Source of the DNA: Winogradskyella flava
GTDB lineage: Bacteria; Bacteroidota; Bacteroidia; Flavobacteriales; Flavobacteriaceae
Length of the DNA: 64,000 nucleotides
Assembly: GCF_014243395.1 (NCBI RefSeq)
Contig: NZ_JACLCP010000007.1
Coordinates: forward strand, 105,459-169,458
Reading direction: 5' to 3'
Position numbers and translations under genes: made by a program. The notes under the pieces were generated by a model. That model was not told where the DNA came from. It was given only the letters and a program-made list of their open reading frames with translations, and searched no databases. Shown here one piece after another: positions 43,453-52,785 of this stretch (within the stretch, counting starts at the first letter, position 1; each line of letters starts with the position of its first letter).

Positions 43453-45906
43453 ATGAAAAAATCAAATTTTATAAGCTTTGACAGTTTGTCATTGCAGGAT
43501 TTTGACGAGAATTCAGAATTGATTCCATTGATGACTCCAGAGGATGAAGAGCTCATTAATAATGAATCATTACCAGACTCCTTACCAATTTTGCCACTTA
43601 GAAATACGGTCTTATTTCCAGGTGTTGTAATTCCAATTACAGCGGGTCGTGATACCTCTATCAAACTTATTAATGATGCTAATAAAGGTGGAAAAGTCAT
43701 TGGTGTGGTAGCACAAAAAGACGAAGCAGTTGAGAATCCAGCAGCAAAGGATATATATAAAACAGGTACTGTTGCTCGAATATTAAAAGTGCTAAAAATG
43801 CCTGATGGTAATACTACTGTTATCATACAAGGGAAGAAACGTTTTCAGATTAATGAAGTCATTTCAGAAAAACCATATTTAACTGCAACAATTTCTGATT
43901 TGTCTGAAACAAAACCTGAAAAAGGACATGAAGAATTCAGCGCCATTATAGATTCCATAAAGGATTTGTCTTTAGATATTATAAAGGAAAGTCCAAATAT
44001 TCCTTCAGAGGCAAGCTTTGCAATAAAGAATATAGAAAGTAATTCATTTCTTGTAAATTTTGTGTCTTCTAATATGAATCTCAAGGTAGAGGAGAAGCAA
44101 TCGCTATTAAAGATCAATGACTTAAAGGAACGTGCTTTAGAAACCTTGAAGTTCATGAATCTTGAATATCAAAAATTAGAATTAAAAAATGATATTCAAA
44201 ACAAGGTTCAGAGCGATATGAACCAGCAGCAGCGTGAGTATTTCTTGCATCAACAGATGAAAACCATTCAAGAAGAATTGGGTGGAGGTGTGTCTTCTGG
44301 TGAAGAGATTGAAGATATGAAAGCGCGTGCCAAGGATAAGAAATGGGATGATAAAGTAAAGGCTCATTTCGATAAGGAATTGGCTAAGATGCAACGCATG
44401 AATCCTCAGGTCGCTGAGTATTCCATTCAGCGTAATTACCTAGATTTATTCTTGGATTTACCATGGAATGAATTCAGTGATGATAAGTTTGATTTAAAAC
44501 GTGCTATGAAAATCTTGGATCGTGACCATTTTGGTTTGGACGATGTTAAGAAACGTATTATTGAATATTTAGCAGTATTAAAGCTTCGTAATGATATGAA
44601 GTCTCCAATTCTTTGTTTATATGGACCACCTGGTGTAGGTAAGACCTCGTTAGGAAAGTCCATTGCTGAAGCTTTGGGAAGAGAATATGTAAGAATATCT
44701 CTTGGTGGATTGCGTGATGAGGCTGAAATCCGTGGACATAGAAAAACATATATAGGTGCCATGCCAGGCCGTATTATCCAAAGTTTGAAAAAAGCGGGCA
44801 CATCTAATCCAGTATTTGTGCTAGATGAGATTGACAAATTATCTACGGGCAATCAAGGCGATCCTTCTTCTGCAATGTTAGAAGTGTTGGATCCTGAGCA
44901 AAACAGTGAGTTCTACGATAACTTTCTTGAGATGGGTTACGACTTATCGAAAGTGATGTTTATAGCGACTTCAAATAGCATGGCAACAATTCAGCCTGCA
45001 TTGAGAGATCGCATGGAAATTATTAATGTGACAGGCTATACTATTGAAGAAAAGGTAGAAATTGCGAAGCGCCATTTATTACCAAAACAATTAAAAGAGC
45101 ATGGCCTAGACGGTACAGCATTAAAAATTGGGAAACCTCAATTAGAAAAAATAGTTGAAGGCTATACTCGTGAATCTGGAGTAAGAGGTCTAGAAAAGCA
45201 AATTGCCAAAATGGTGAGATATGCAGCCAAGAATATTGCCATGGATGAAGGCTATAATGTAAAAATCTCGAACGAAGATGTTATTGAAGTCTTAGGCAGT
45301 CCACGTTTGGAGCGCGATAAATATGAGAATAACAATGTCGCAGGCGTTGTTACCGGTTTAGCTTGGACAAGAGTGGGTGGTGATATTTTATTTATAGAGT
45401 CTATTTTATCGAAAGGTAAAGGTAATTTGAGCATTACTGGAAACCTAGGTAAGGTCATGAAAGAATCTGCTACGATTGCTATGGAATATATCAAAGCGAA
45501 TGCCGATAAGTTTGAAATAGATCCAGAAGTATTTGATAAATATAATGTTCATATTCATGTTCCAGAAGGTGCAACTCCTAAAGATGGACCAAGTGCAGGC
45601 GTTACCATGTTAACATCTTTAGTATCTTTGTTTACACAGCGTAAAGTCAAAAAGAGTTTGGCGATGACTGGAGAAATTACACTAAGAGGAAAAGTATTAC
45701 CTGTTGGAGGCATTAAAGAAAAAATCTTGGCTGCTAAACGCGCAAGAATTAAGGAGATTTTACTTTGTGAAGATAATAAAAGAGATATAGACGAAATAAA
45801 ACCTGAATATTTAAAGGGATTAACCTTTCACTATGTAAGGGATATGAGTGATGTCTTAGACATTGCTATTACGAAACAAAAAGTGAAGAATGCGAAGAAA
45901 TTATAA
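43453..45906 (+). CDS. lon: ATP-dependent protease Lon
   Basis: 817 aa from the ATG at 43453 ([13 protein letters not shown]); a GTG at 43429 would add eight unlikely residues. The N domain (about 50-250, [18 protein letters not shown]) recognises substrates. The AAA+ domain has Walker [10 protein letters not shown] near 391 and Walker [10 protein letters not shown] near 455. The serine/lysine protease dyad is S714 (DGPSAGVTM) and K755 (GGIKEKIL). It degrades misfolded and regulatory proteins in the cytosol. The stop overlaps the next gene by 17 bp. Confidence 0.96.
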   Translation: MKKSNFISFDSLSLQDFDENSELIPLMTPEDEELINNESLPDSLPILPLRNTVLFPGVVIPITAGRDTSIKLINDANKGGKVIGVVAQKDEAVENPAAKDIYKTGTVARILKVLKMPDGNTTVIIQGKKRFQINEVISEKPYLTATISDLSETKPEKGHEEFSAIIDSIKDLSLDIIKESPNIPSEASFAIKNIESNSFLVNFVSSNMNLKVEEKQSLLKINDLKERALETLKFMNLEYQKLELKNDIQNKVQSDMNQQQREYFLHQQMKTIQEELGGGVSSGEEIEDMKARAKDKKWDDKVKAHFDKELAKMQRMNPQVAEYSIQRNYLDLFLDLPWNEFSDDKFDLKRAMKILDRDHFGLDDVKKRIIEYLAVLKLRNDMKSPILCLYGPPGVGKTSLGKSIAEALGREYVRISLGGLRDEAEIRGHRKTYIGAMPGRIIQSLKKAGTSNPVFVLDEIDKLSTGNQGDPSSAMLEVLDPEQNSEFYDNFLEMGYDLSKVMFIATSNSMATIQPALRDRMEIINVTGYTIEEKVEIAKRHLLPKQLKEHGLDGTALKIGKPQLEKIVEGYTRESGVRGLEKQIAKMVRYAAKNIAMDEGYNVKISNEDVIEVLGSPRLERDKYENNNVAGVVTGLAWTRVGGDILFIESILSKGKGNLSITGNLGKVMKESATIAMEYIKANADKFEIDPEVFDKYNVHIHVPEGATPKDGPSAGVTMLTSLVSLFTQRKVKKSLAMTGEITLRGKVLPVGGIKEKILAAKRARIKEILLCEDNKRDIDEIKPEYLKGLTFHYVRDMSDVLDIAITKQKVKNAKKL

Positions 45907-46672
45907 ATTAATTCTTTCTATAGTAGTTGTTTTATTGGCTGGAGCCTTTGCTTTTAGTCAAGAAAAAGAGGTGGAGTATAGGGATGTTGTTCTAGATGGC
46001 AAACCTGCAAAACTTAATATTGCTACAGGAGAAATTACATTTGTAAATCCAAAAGATAAAAAGGCACCAGTAAAGTTTGATGATTTTGTTGCTGCAAAAG
46101 AAAAGGATTCTTTGCAGACTAGTAATAAGGATGAGATTGCTGGGTTACATGTAGTCCAAGAAGGTGAAACCCTATTTGACATATCAAAATATTATAATGT
46201 TTCTCTAACCAAACTTAAAAAGGCGAACAATCTTGAAACCACTTTAATAAGTAAAGGGCAAGTTTTAAGGGTTAAAAATTTTGATGCAGCCATCCCAGAC
46301 AATACTAATACAGAATCTGAAACCACGTATAACAATGCTGAAAACAAATCGGGTTACCATAATGTTTCTAAAGGGGAAACCCTATTTCGTTTAGCAAAAG
46401 CATATGGTTTAAGTTTAGAAGAATTAAAACGTTTGAACAACTTAAGTTCAAATATAATTACGGTTGGTCAAACGCTTCGAGTTAAAGAAAATCCTGTTAG
46501 TGCTGCAAACCTTAACCAAACTAATACTTCTGATTCTATTTGGGTAGTGTCTAAAGGGGATACCTTATTTGGTATTTCCAAGAAAAATGGAATTAGCGTT
46601 GATGAATTAAAGCGCTTAAATGGATTGACTGAAAATACTATTTATGTCGGTCAAAAACTTCGTCTTAACTAG
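45890..46672 (+). CDS. Secreted protein with three LysM domains
   Basis: 260 aa. Signal peptide to about residue 24 (AGAFAFSQ). Three LysM repeats of about 44 residues follow: near 83 ([20 protein letters not shown]), 156 ([20 protein letters not shown]) and 217 ([20 protein letters not shown]). LysM binds peptidoglycan N-acetylglucosamine. No catalytic domain is present, so it is a wall-binding or scaffold protein in the periplasm. It overlaps lon by 17 bp, which suggests coupled expression with the protease. Confidence 0.88.
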   Translation: MRRNYKLILSIVVVLLAGAFAFSQEKEVEYRDVVLDGKPAKLNIATGEITFVNPKDKKAPVKFDDFVAAKEKDSLQTSNKDEIAGLHVVQEGETLFDISKYYNVSLTKLKKANNLETTLISKGQVLRVKNFDAAIPDNTNTESETTYNNAENKSGYHNVSKGETLFRLAKAYGLSLEELKRLNNLSSNIITVGQTLRVKENPVSAANLNQTNTSDSIWVVSKGDTLFGISKKNGISVDELKRLNGLTENTIYVGQKLRLN

Positions 46673-46907
46673 AAAACCAAGCATTCAAAAAATAAAAAAA
46701 TCATATCATCGTTTTAAGATAGATTTAGTCATATAATTCTTCCTTTGTAATTGTGTTTTAAGAAAATGATGATTTTTTGCTTTTAACGAAATATAAAAAT
46801 GAAGCATAGCCTAAGTTACGTTTTGTTTTTTTATTGAAGTTAAAAGGAAAAAAGGGCGTTTTATAACAGTAATTATAAAGGAAAAATTATATAATATTGC
46901 AAAATCT

Positions 46908-47939
46908 ATGATTAAGAGGGTTACCCAATTCTGTTTTATGCTATTGGCATTGCCATTGTTTGCGCAATTGGGTGGAGAATCTACTTACCAATTCCTCAAT
47001 TTAGTGTCGTCGCCAAGACAAGCAGCTTTAGGTGGTAAAATCATTACTAATTTCGATCACGACGTTACAGAAGCACTTTATAATCCTGCTTCACTCAACT
47101 GGAAAATGCACAACCAATTAGCTCTTAATGTATCTAACTTTTTGGGAGGCATAACCTATGGTACAGCAGCCTATGCCTATACTTGGGATAGACATTTGCA
47201 AACTTTTCATTTTGGAGTTACTTATATCAACTACGGTACTTTTGATGGTTATGATGTCAATGGTGTGTCTACGGGTACCTTTACTGGTAATGAAGCAGCC
47301 GTTTCAGCAGGTTACAATTACAATATTCCATTTACGGATTTTTATATTGGTGCAAATGTAAAGGTAATAACCTCACTATTAGAACAGTATAATTCTATTG
47401 GTGGGGCTGTCGATTTCGGCGTTATGTATATCAATGAAAAACTTGATTTTCATGCAGCTTTAACGGTTAGGAATTTAGGAACTCAATTCACCACTTACGC
47501 TGGACAAAATGAGCCTTTACCATTTGAGGTTAATTTTGGGATGTCCCAAACTTTGGAGAATGTACCTATACGTTGGCATCTTACCTTAGAGAATTTACAA
47601 GAATGGCCAATCGGCGTTTCAAATCCGGCAAGAGCAACAACAGACTTGGATGGCAATCAGACACAAGAAAAAGTAGGTTTTTTTAACAATGCGCTCCGTC
47701 ATTTAATTTTAGGAGCAGAACTTTGGCCTGAAAAAGGTTTTAATTTAAGATTAGGTTATAACTTTAGACGCGCCGAAGAATTAAGAATCGTTGATCAAAG
47801 AAACTTTTCAGGGATTTCGGTAGGGGTAGGAATTAGACTAAATAAAATGCGATTCAGTTATACGCATGCAAGATATACGAGCGCTTCGAATACCAGTTTT
47901 TTTGGATTACAAATAGATTTGGATGGTAGAAGAAGATGA
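46908..47939 (+). CDS. porQ: Type IX secretion system protein PorQ
   Basis: 343 aa outer-membrane FadL-like barrel. Signal peptide to about residue 20. The family start GGESTYQFLNLVSSPRQAALGGK and the later ALYNPASLNW are PorQ hallmarks, and strands end in FGLQIDLDGRRR. PorQ anchors the PorZ attachment complex that links secreted cargo to lipopolysaccharide. It overlaps or abuts cmk, a pairing often seen in Bacteroidota. An upstream TAATATTG (46892-46899) is a -7 element with one mismatch. Confidence 0.9.
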   Translation: MIKRVTQFCFMLLALPLFAQLGGESTYQFLNLVSSPRQAALGGKIITNFDHDVTEALYNPASLNWKMHNQLALNVSNFLGGITYGTAAYAYTWDRHLQTFHFGVTYINYGTFDGYDVNGVSTGTFTGNEAAVSAGYNYNIPFTDFYIGANVKVITSLLEQYNSIGGAVDFGVMYINEKLDFHAALTVRNLGTQFTTYAGQNEPLPFEVNFGMSQTLENVPIRWHLTLENLQEWPIGVSNPARATTDLDGNQTQEKVGFFNNALRHLILGAELWPEKGFNLRLGYNFRRAEELRIVDQRNFSGISVGVGIRLNKMRFSYTHARYTSASNTSFFGLQIDLDGRRR

Positions 47940-47955
47940 TTTTAAAACAGAGCAT

Positions 47956-48639
47956 ATGAATAAAATAGTCATTGCTATTGATGGGTTTTCTTCAACAGGA
48001 AAAAGCACGGTAGCCAAGCAATTAGCAAAAGCACTGAACTACATCTATGTAGATACTGGTGCCATGTATAGAGCTGTGACCTATTTTGCCCTAGAAAATA
48101 ATCTTATAGATAAGGATTTCTTTCACTCCGAAAAACTTATAGAACGACTAAGTGACATTAATATCACATTTAAGTTTAATGAGAAACTTGGTTTTGCTGA
48201 AGTCTATTTAAATGGGAAAAATATTGAAAAAGCTATTAGAACATTAGAAGTGTCTAGATTTGTGAGTCCTATTGCCACCATTTCTGAAGTAAGACAAAAA
48301 TTAGTCGAGCAGCAGCAACTTATGGGAAAAGATAAAGGAATTGTAATGGATGGTCGTGATATTGGTACTGTTGTTTTTCCTGATGCAGAGTTAAAGATTT
48401 TTATGACAGCATCAGCTGAGACTAGGGCTATACGACGCTATAGAGAATTATTGGAACGGGGTCACAATCTTAGTTATGACGAGGTTTTAGAGAATGTCAC
48501 TACAAGAGACCGTATAGATTCAACCAGAGAAGATTCGCCTTTGATTAAAGCTAAAGATGCGATAGAAATAGATAATTCTGATTTGACTATTGAAGTGCAG
48601 CTCGATACCTTACTAAAGCTTGCAAAAGCCATGACATAA
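47956..48639 (+). CDS. cmk: Cytidylate kinase
   Basis: 227 aa from the ATG at 47956; an in-frame ATG at 47923 lies inside porQ. It phosphorylates CMP and dCMP. P-loop GFSSTGKSTVAKQ is at 8-20, CMP-binding DTGAMYRAVTYFAL near 34-47, and VMDGRDIGTVVFPDAELKIF near 130-149. RDRIDSTREDSPL near 185 is the lid. The length is normal. A terminator overlaps the stop codon. Confidence 0.95.
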   Translation: MNKIVIAIDGFSSTGKSTVAKQLAKALNYIYVDTGAMYRAVTYFALENNLIDKDFFHSEKLIERLSDINITFKFNEKLGFAEVYLNGKNIEKAIRTLEVSRFVSPIATISEVRQKLVEQQQLMGKDKGIVMDGRDIGTVVFPDAELKIFMTASAETRAIRRYRELLERGHNLSYDEVLENVTTRDRIDSTREDSPLIKAKDAIEIDNSDLTIEVQLDTLLKLAKAMT

Positions 48640-48669
48640 AAAAAGCGACCATATCTGGTCGCTTTTTTT
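48638..48669. terminator. Bidirectional terminator
   Basis: GCGACC (48645-48650) and GGTCGC (48657-48662) form the stem, extended by seven A and seven T. It serves cmk and the convergent LysM gene. Confidence 0.88.
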
Positions 48670-48686
48670 ATGTCTAAATCTTTCTA

Positions 48687-49064
48687 TTAAAGATTAGGAA
48701 TAATTAATTCCTGATCAGGATGAATAACATCTGGATTTTTAAGAATATCAGTATTAGCGGCAAAAATTTCTTTGTACTTCATGGCATCACCATAATAGTG
48801 CTTTGCAATTTTACCTAAAGTTTCACCTGAAGAAACAGTGTGTCTTGCATATACAGATTCGTCTGCTACTTTAATGTCTGCCATAATATCCGCTGGATTA
48901 TCTCCACCAGCTACTTTAATAGCATCCCATAATAAGTTTTTCTCGTATTGTGTAGCGGCAGTACCTGTTACTTTAAGTACACCGTTCTCTTCACTAACAT
49001 CTCCGTTTTGAATGTTTAATTTTTCGCCTAAGTCTAATACGCCTTGGTATTTAGCTCTAACCAT
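48687..49064 (-). CDS. LysM-domain protein, Kbp/YgaU-like
   Basis: 125 aa, cytoplasmic (no signal peptide). The N-terminal BON-like domain (1-75, with VLKVTGTAATQYEKNLLWDAIK) is followed by a LysM domain (HTVSSGETLGKIAKHYYGDAMKYKEIFAANTDIL, ending QELIIPNL). This BON-LysM order is that of E. coli Kbp (YgaU), a potassium-binding protein. Potassium binding here is inferred from family only. Monocistronic. Confidence 0.85.
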   Translation of the reverse strand: MVRAKYQGVLDLGEKLNIQNGDVSEENGVLKVTGTAATQYEKNLLWDAIKVAGGDNPADIMADIKVADESVYARHTVSSGETLGKIAKHYYGDAMKYKEIFAANTDILKNPDVIHPDQELIIPNL

Positions 49065-49195
49065 AATTGTTTAAAATTTTAAGTATTAATAGTATTGTAA
49101 ATATACCAATTTATATGCCAATTCTTAGCATCATAAAGTATATCTATTTCTATGACACAGTTTTTATAGATATGTCACATGATAATGAGATACTA

Positions 49196-50020
49196 TTAAA
49201 TATTATAAAACTCTTTTAATTCTATATTCAAACTATTTTGCTTCTTTTTTAGTTTATTTAATATGTAAGAGCGGTGTTTAAAGCCAGTTAGGGCTATTAT
49301 TCTTTTATTTGGATTTTGTTTTATTATGTTGAGGAGGTTGTTGGCTAATGCTTCGTTTCTTTGTATCCCTTCAAAATAAATCCATTTTTTGAAATAAGAT
49401 TTTAATGTCACGCTATCTTTATCTGCACCAAGTATCTTATAGTAGAATTCATCTCTAGAGTCAACAATATCTTTTGTCTTAACATACTGATATGCGTTAA
49501 CTGAGTCTATAAGCCGATCCACTTTTGATTGATTAATATGTTTTAGACTTTTATCCTTATATTTTTCTTGTTCGGCCCATAAGAACTCATAATGATTTAG
49601 CATCGCTTCATGTTTTTTAGAAAGTTTTCCCGCATCTAATAAGTCATACATGGCACCATATACAAAACCTGCTTCAGAATATATTCCAATCTTTTTTCTA
49701 TAAGCATTTCGGCCTTCAAACCCCATTGGTCTGACCATAACATTTGGATTGAGTTTTAAATATTCTACCACTGCATTATATTCATTTTCGTCATAAGTAG
49801 TTTTAAAAGTGAAATCTGAGTTGAAGACTGAAGAGTCTGCTTCCATAACAATGATGTCTGGCTGGACTTTCACTAATATGTCATAAATTGAATCTGCATT
49901 GACTTGTTTTGTTGGAAAATGTACGGTACCTAAGACTATGATTTCAGAGTTTTTTTTAATTCTATTTTGGCAAGAAAAAAATAATAGAATACTTACGGCG
50001 GAAGTTAGTAATATTTTCAT
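49196..50020 (-). CDS. TraB/GumN-like lipoprotein
   Basis: 274 aa. Lipobox FFSC at Cys17. The mature start has EIIVLGTVHF (28-36) and DIIVMEAD near 55-62, and the C-terminus has ALTGFKHRSYILN. A LGT.H motif, an acidic residue at the end of a strand and a late GxxH are the pattern of the TraB/PrgY/TIKI superfamily, which includes metal-dependent proteases and pheromone-shutdown factors. The family call rests on these motifs alone. A function cannot be stated. Confidence 0.55.
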   Translation of the reverse strand: MKILLTSAVSILLFFSCQNRIKKNSEIIVLGTVHFPTKQVNADSIYDILVKVQPDIIVMEADSSVFNSDFTFKTTYDENEYNAVVEYLKLNPNVMVRPMGFEGRNAYRKKIGIYSEAGFVYGAMYDLLDAGKLSKKHEAMLNHYEFLWAEQEKYKDKSLKHINQSKVDRLIDSVNAYQYVKTKDIVDSRDEFYYKILGADKDSVTLKSYFKKWIYFEGIQRNEALANNLLNIIKQNPNKRIIALTGFKHRSYILNKLKKKQNSLNIELKEFYNI

Positions 50021-50124
50021 GTGAGTTATATTTTAAACAAAGACTGAAAAAAATAGCAACTGTTGCAGATAGACCCAAATTTAACAGTTGCTTTTCTGTT
50101 TTTTATACTTATGCAACTTATCTT

Positions 50125-50155
50125 TTTGAAAAACAGAAAATATAGTGTACTTTTG
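50125..50155 (+). promoter_or_regulatory. Consensus promoter of rpsA
   Basis: TTTG at 50125-50128 and TACTTTTG at 50148-50155 are separated by exactly 19 bp. Both elements match the Bacteroidota consensus. Transcription should begin near 50160, giving a leader of about 115 nt. Confidence 0.8.
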
Positions 50156-50216
50156 CGCTCCTTTTTAGCGGATTATTGAGAGTAGAAAAGGGTATAACAA
50201 ATTTTAATTAATGACT

Positions 50217-50255
50217 TCTGTAAGTTTATCGCTAAACTTTCTAAAACTTCAGAAT
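50217..50255 (+). promoter_or_regulatory. Hairpin in the rpsA leader
   Basis: AAGTTTA (50222-50228) pairs with TAAACTT (50233-50239) around loop TCGC. An outer pairing TTCTG (50217-50221) with CAGAA (50251-50255) can enclose it. It ends 19 nt before the rpsA ATG, a place where S1 could bind its own mRNA. Confidence 0.45.
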
Positions 50256-50274
50256 ACAAATTTTAATCAGCACA

Positions 50275-52110
50275 ATGGCTGAAAAGAAAACAACAAAAGC
50301 TGAGGTTGAAGCAACCGAAGCCACTACAGTTGAAGCTCCAGTAGTCTCTGAAGCTCAGGCAAATCCAGAAAAATTCTTAAAAGAGTTCGATTGGCACAAT
50401 TACGAGGAAGGAATTGAGCAAGTTGCCGACAAGAAATTAGAAGAATTTGAAAAATTAGTATCTGAAAATTTCGTTGACACATTAGATGACGAAGTTGTAG
50501 AAGGTGAAGTGATTCACATCACAGATAGAGATGCTATTATTGACATCAACGCCAAATCAGAAGGTGTAATTTCTCTCAATGAGTTCCGTTACAATCCAGA
50601 TTTAAAAGTTGGTGACAAAGTTGAGGTATTAATTGATGTACGCGAAGACGCTACAGGTCAATTGGTATTATCTCATAGAAAAGCTCGTGTAATTAAAGCA
50701 TGGGATAGAGTAAACAACGCACATGATACTGGTGAAATCGTAAACGGTTTTGTGAAATGTAGAACTAAAGGTGGTATGATCGTGGATGTATTTGGTATAG
50801 AAGCTTTCTTACCAGGTTCTCAAATCGATGTGAAACCTATTAGAGATTACGATCAGTATGTAAATAAAACTATGGAATTTAAGGTTGTGAAAATCAATCA
50901 TGAATTTAAAAACATAGTAGTGTCTCACAAAGCACTTATCGAAGCTGATATCGAGGAGCAAAAGAAAGAAATCATTGGCCAATTAGAAAAAGGACAAGTA
51001 TTAGAAGGTATTGTAAAAAATATTACGTCTTACGGTGTGTTTATCGATCTTGGTGGTGTAGATGGTTTAGTTCATATTACAGATTTATCTTGGTCTCGTA
51101 TTAACCATCCAAATGAGATTGTTGAGTTAGATCAGAAATTAAATGTTGTAATCCTTGACTTTGATGAGAACAAATCAAGAATTCAATTGGGTCTTAAACA
51201 ATTATCTAAGCATCCTTGGGAAGCTTTAGGTGAAGAGGTTAAAGTTGGTGATAAAGTTAAAGGTAAAGTTGTTGTAATCGCTGATTACGGTGCATTTGTT
51301 GAAGTAGAAGAAGGTGTTGAAGGTTTAGTTCACGTTAGTGAAATGTCTTGGTCTACGCATTTACGCTCTGCTCAGGATTTCGTATCAGTAGGTGATGAGA
51401 TTGAAGCTCAAATCTTAACTTTAGATAGAGAAGACAGAAAGATGTCTCTTGGTATTAAGCAATTAACACCAGATCCATGGACAGATATTACATCTAAGTA
51501 TCCTGTAGGCTCTAAGCACACAGGTATTGTACGTAACTTTACAAACTTTGGAGTGTTTGTTGAATTAGAAGAAGGTATCGACGGATTAATTTATATCTCT
51601 GACTTATCTTGGACTAAGAAAATAAAGCATCCATCAGAATTCTGTAATGTAGGCGATAACCTGGATGTTGTAGTATTAGAGCTGGATGTAGAAGGACGTA
51701 AATTATCTTTAGGACACAAACAAACTACAGATAACCCTTGGGATAAGTACGAAAAGGAATTCGCTTTAGGTACTACTCACACTATTGCTTTAACTGAAAT
51801 GGTGGATAAGGGTGCAACTATCGATTTTAATGACGATATCACAGCATTTGTTCCACAACGTCACTTGGAGAAAGAAGATGGTTCTAAGCTTAAGAAAGGC
51901 GAGGAAGCAGAATTCAAGATTATTGAATTTAATAAAGAATTCAAGCGTGTTGTAGCATCTCATACAGCAGTATTTAGAGAAGAGGAAGCTAAAATCGTTA
52001 AGCAGGCTGTTAAGAAAGCAGAAGCGCAAGCGGCAGAAGCTAAGCCAACTCTAGGTGATGCAAATGATGCTTTACAAGCACTTAAGGATAAAATGGACGG
52101 GAAGAAGTAA
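50275..52110 (+). CDS. rpsA: 30S ribosomal protein S1
   Basis: 611 aa with six S1 (OB-fold) repeats of about 70-85 residues from about 70 to 580. The best preserved are GQVLEGIVKNITSYGVFIDLGGVDGLVH, GDKVKGKVVVIADYGAFVEVEEGVEGLVH and GSKHTGIVRNFTNFGVFVELEEGIDGLIY, each closed by a K.SLG.KQ-type strand. A charged N-terminal extension (about 50 aa, TTKAEVEATEATTVEAP) and an Ala/Glu-rich tail are usual in Bacteroidota. S1 unfolds mRNA and is important where Shine-Dalgarno sequences are absent, as in this window. Confidence 0.96.
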   Translation: MAEKKTTKAEVEATEATTVEAPVVSEAQANPEKFLKEFDWHNYEEGIEQVADKKLEEFEKLVSENFVDTLDDEVVEGEVIHITDRDAIIDINAKSEGVISLNEFRYNPDLKVGDKVEVLIDVREDATGQLVLSHRKARVIKAWDRVNNAHDTGEIVNGFVKCRTKGGMIVDVFGIEAFLPGSQIDVKPIRDYDQYVNKTMEFKVVKINHEFKNIVVSHKALIEADIEEQKKEIIGQLEKGQVLEGIVKNITSYGVFIDLGGVDGLVHITDLSWSRINHPNEIVELDQKLNVVILDFDENKSRIQLGLKQLSKHPWEALGEEVKVGDKVKGKVVVIADYGAFVEVEEGVEGLVHVSEMSWSTHLRSAQDFVSVGDEIEAQILTLDREDRKMSLGIKQLTPDPWTDITSKYPVGSKHTGIVRNFTNFGVFVELEEGIDGLIYISDLSWTKKIKHPSEFCNVGDNLDVVVLELDVEGRKLSLGHKQTTDNPWDKYEKEFALGTTHTIALTEMVDKGATIDFNDDITAFVPQRHLEKEDGSKLKKGEEAEFKIIEFNKEFKRVVASHTAVFREEEAKIVKQAVKKAEAQAAEAKPTLGDANDALQALKDKMDGKK

Positions 52111-52133
52111 TTCCTTGAAATTATAACTTTATT

Positions 52134-52163
52134 AAAGCCTCTCGAAAACGAGAGGCTTTTTTT
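52134..52163 (+). terminator. Terminator of rpsA
   Basis: AAAGCCTCTCG (52134-52144) pairs perfectly with CGAGAGGCTTT (52149-52159) around an AAAA loop, followed by T residues. Confidence 0.92.
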
Positions 52164-52178
52164 ATGCCGTGTCTAATA

Positions 52179-52209
52179 TTTGATACTCTAATTATTTGCC
52201 TTAACTTTG
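52179..52209 (+). promoter_or_regulatory. Consensus promoter of pyrR-pyrB
   Basis: TTTG at 52179-52182 and TAACTTTG at 52202-52209 are separated by 19 bp; both match the consensus. The start site near 52215 leaves only about 20 nt before the pyrR ATG at 52235. Confidence 0.8.
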
Positions 52210-52234
52210 CCAAGCAATAATGTTTGGAAACTAC

Positions 52235-52774
52235 ATGAGTCAGAAAGTATTACTTAACTCTAAAGAAGTCAATATAACTCTACATCGATTGGCTTGCCAA
52301 CTTATTGAAAACCATGATGATTTTTCTGAAACTGTATTAATTGGTATTCAGCCAAGAGGAAAATTCTTAGCGGATCGCTTAGCGGAAATACTCACTAATG
52401 ATTATAAGATTAAGAATATTCAACTAGGTCATTTGGATATTACATTTTTTAGGGATGACTTTAGAAGAGGTGATAAACCACTTGAGGCCAATACCACAGA
52501 AATAGATTTTATAGTCGAAAATAAAAACGTCGTTTTTGTCGACGATGTTTTATATACAGGTCGTAGCATAAGATCTGCATTAACAGCTATACAATCGTTT
52601 GGGAGACCAAATAATATAGAACTATTAACATTAATAGATAGACGATTTAGCCGTCATTTGCCTATCCAACCTAATTATAAAGGGAGACAAGTTGATGCCA
52701 TTGATAATCAAAAGGTAAAAGTAAATTGGTTGGAAAATGAAGGAGAGGATGCGGTTTATTTAATTGATAAATAG
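52235..52774 (+). CDS. pyrR: PyrR: pyrimidine operon regulator / uracil phosphoribosyltransferase
   Basis: 179 aa from the ATG at 52235 (MSQKVLLNSKEV); an ATG at 52220 in the same frame would sit at the transcription start. The PRPP-binding loop VVFVDDVLYTGRSIRSAL is near 96-113 and LIGIQPRGKFLADRL near 35-49 is typical of PyrR. In Gram-positive bacteria PyrR binds pyr mRNA and causes attenuation; it also has weak uracil phosphoribosyltransferase activity. It precedes pyrB by 11 bp. No attenuator is visible. Confidence 0.92.
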   Translation: MSQKVLLNSKEVNITLHRLACQLIENHDDFSETVLIGIQPRGKFLADRLAEILTNDYKIKNIQLGHLDITFFRDDFRRGDKPLEANTTEIDFIVENKNVVFVDDVLYTGRSIRSALTAIQSFGRPNNIELLTLIDRRFSRHLPIQPNYKGRQVDAIDNQKVKVNWLENEGEDAVYLIDK

Positions 52775-52785
52775 AACACGAAACA

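Noticed and set aside
46798..46836. 12-codon ORF starting MKHSLSYV before porQ
   Set aside because: Too short, with no promoter or conservation evidence; the 235 bp between the LysM gene and porQ otherwise shows only the -7-like box near 46892.
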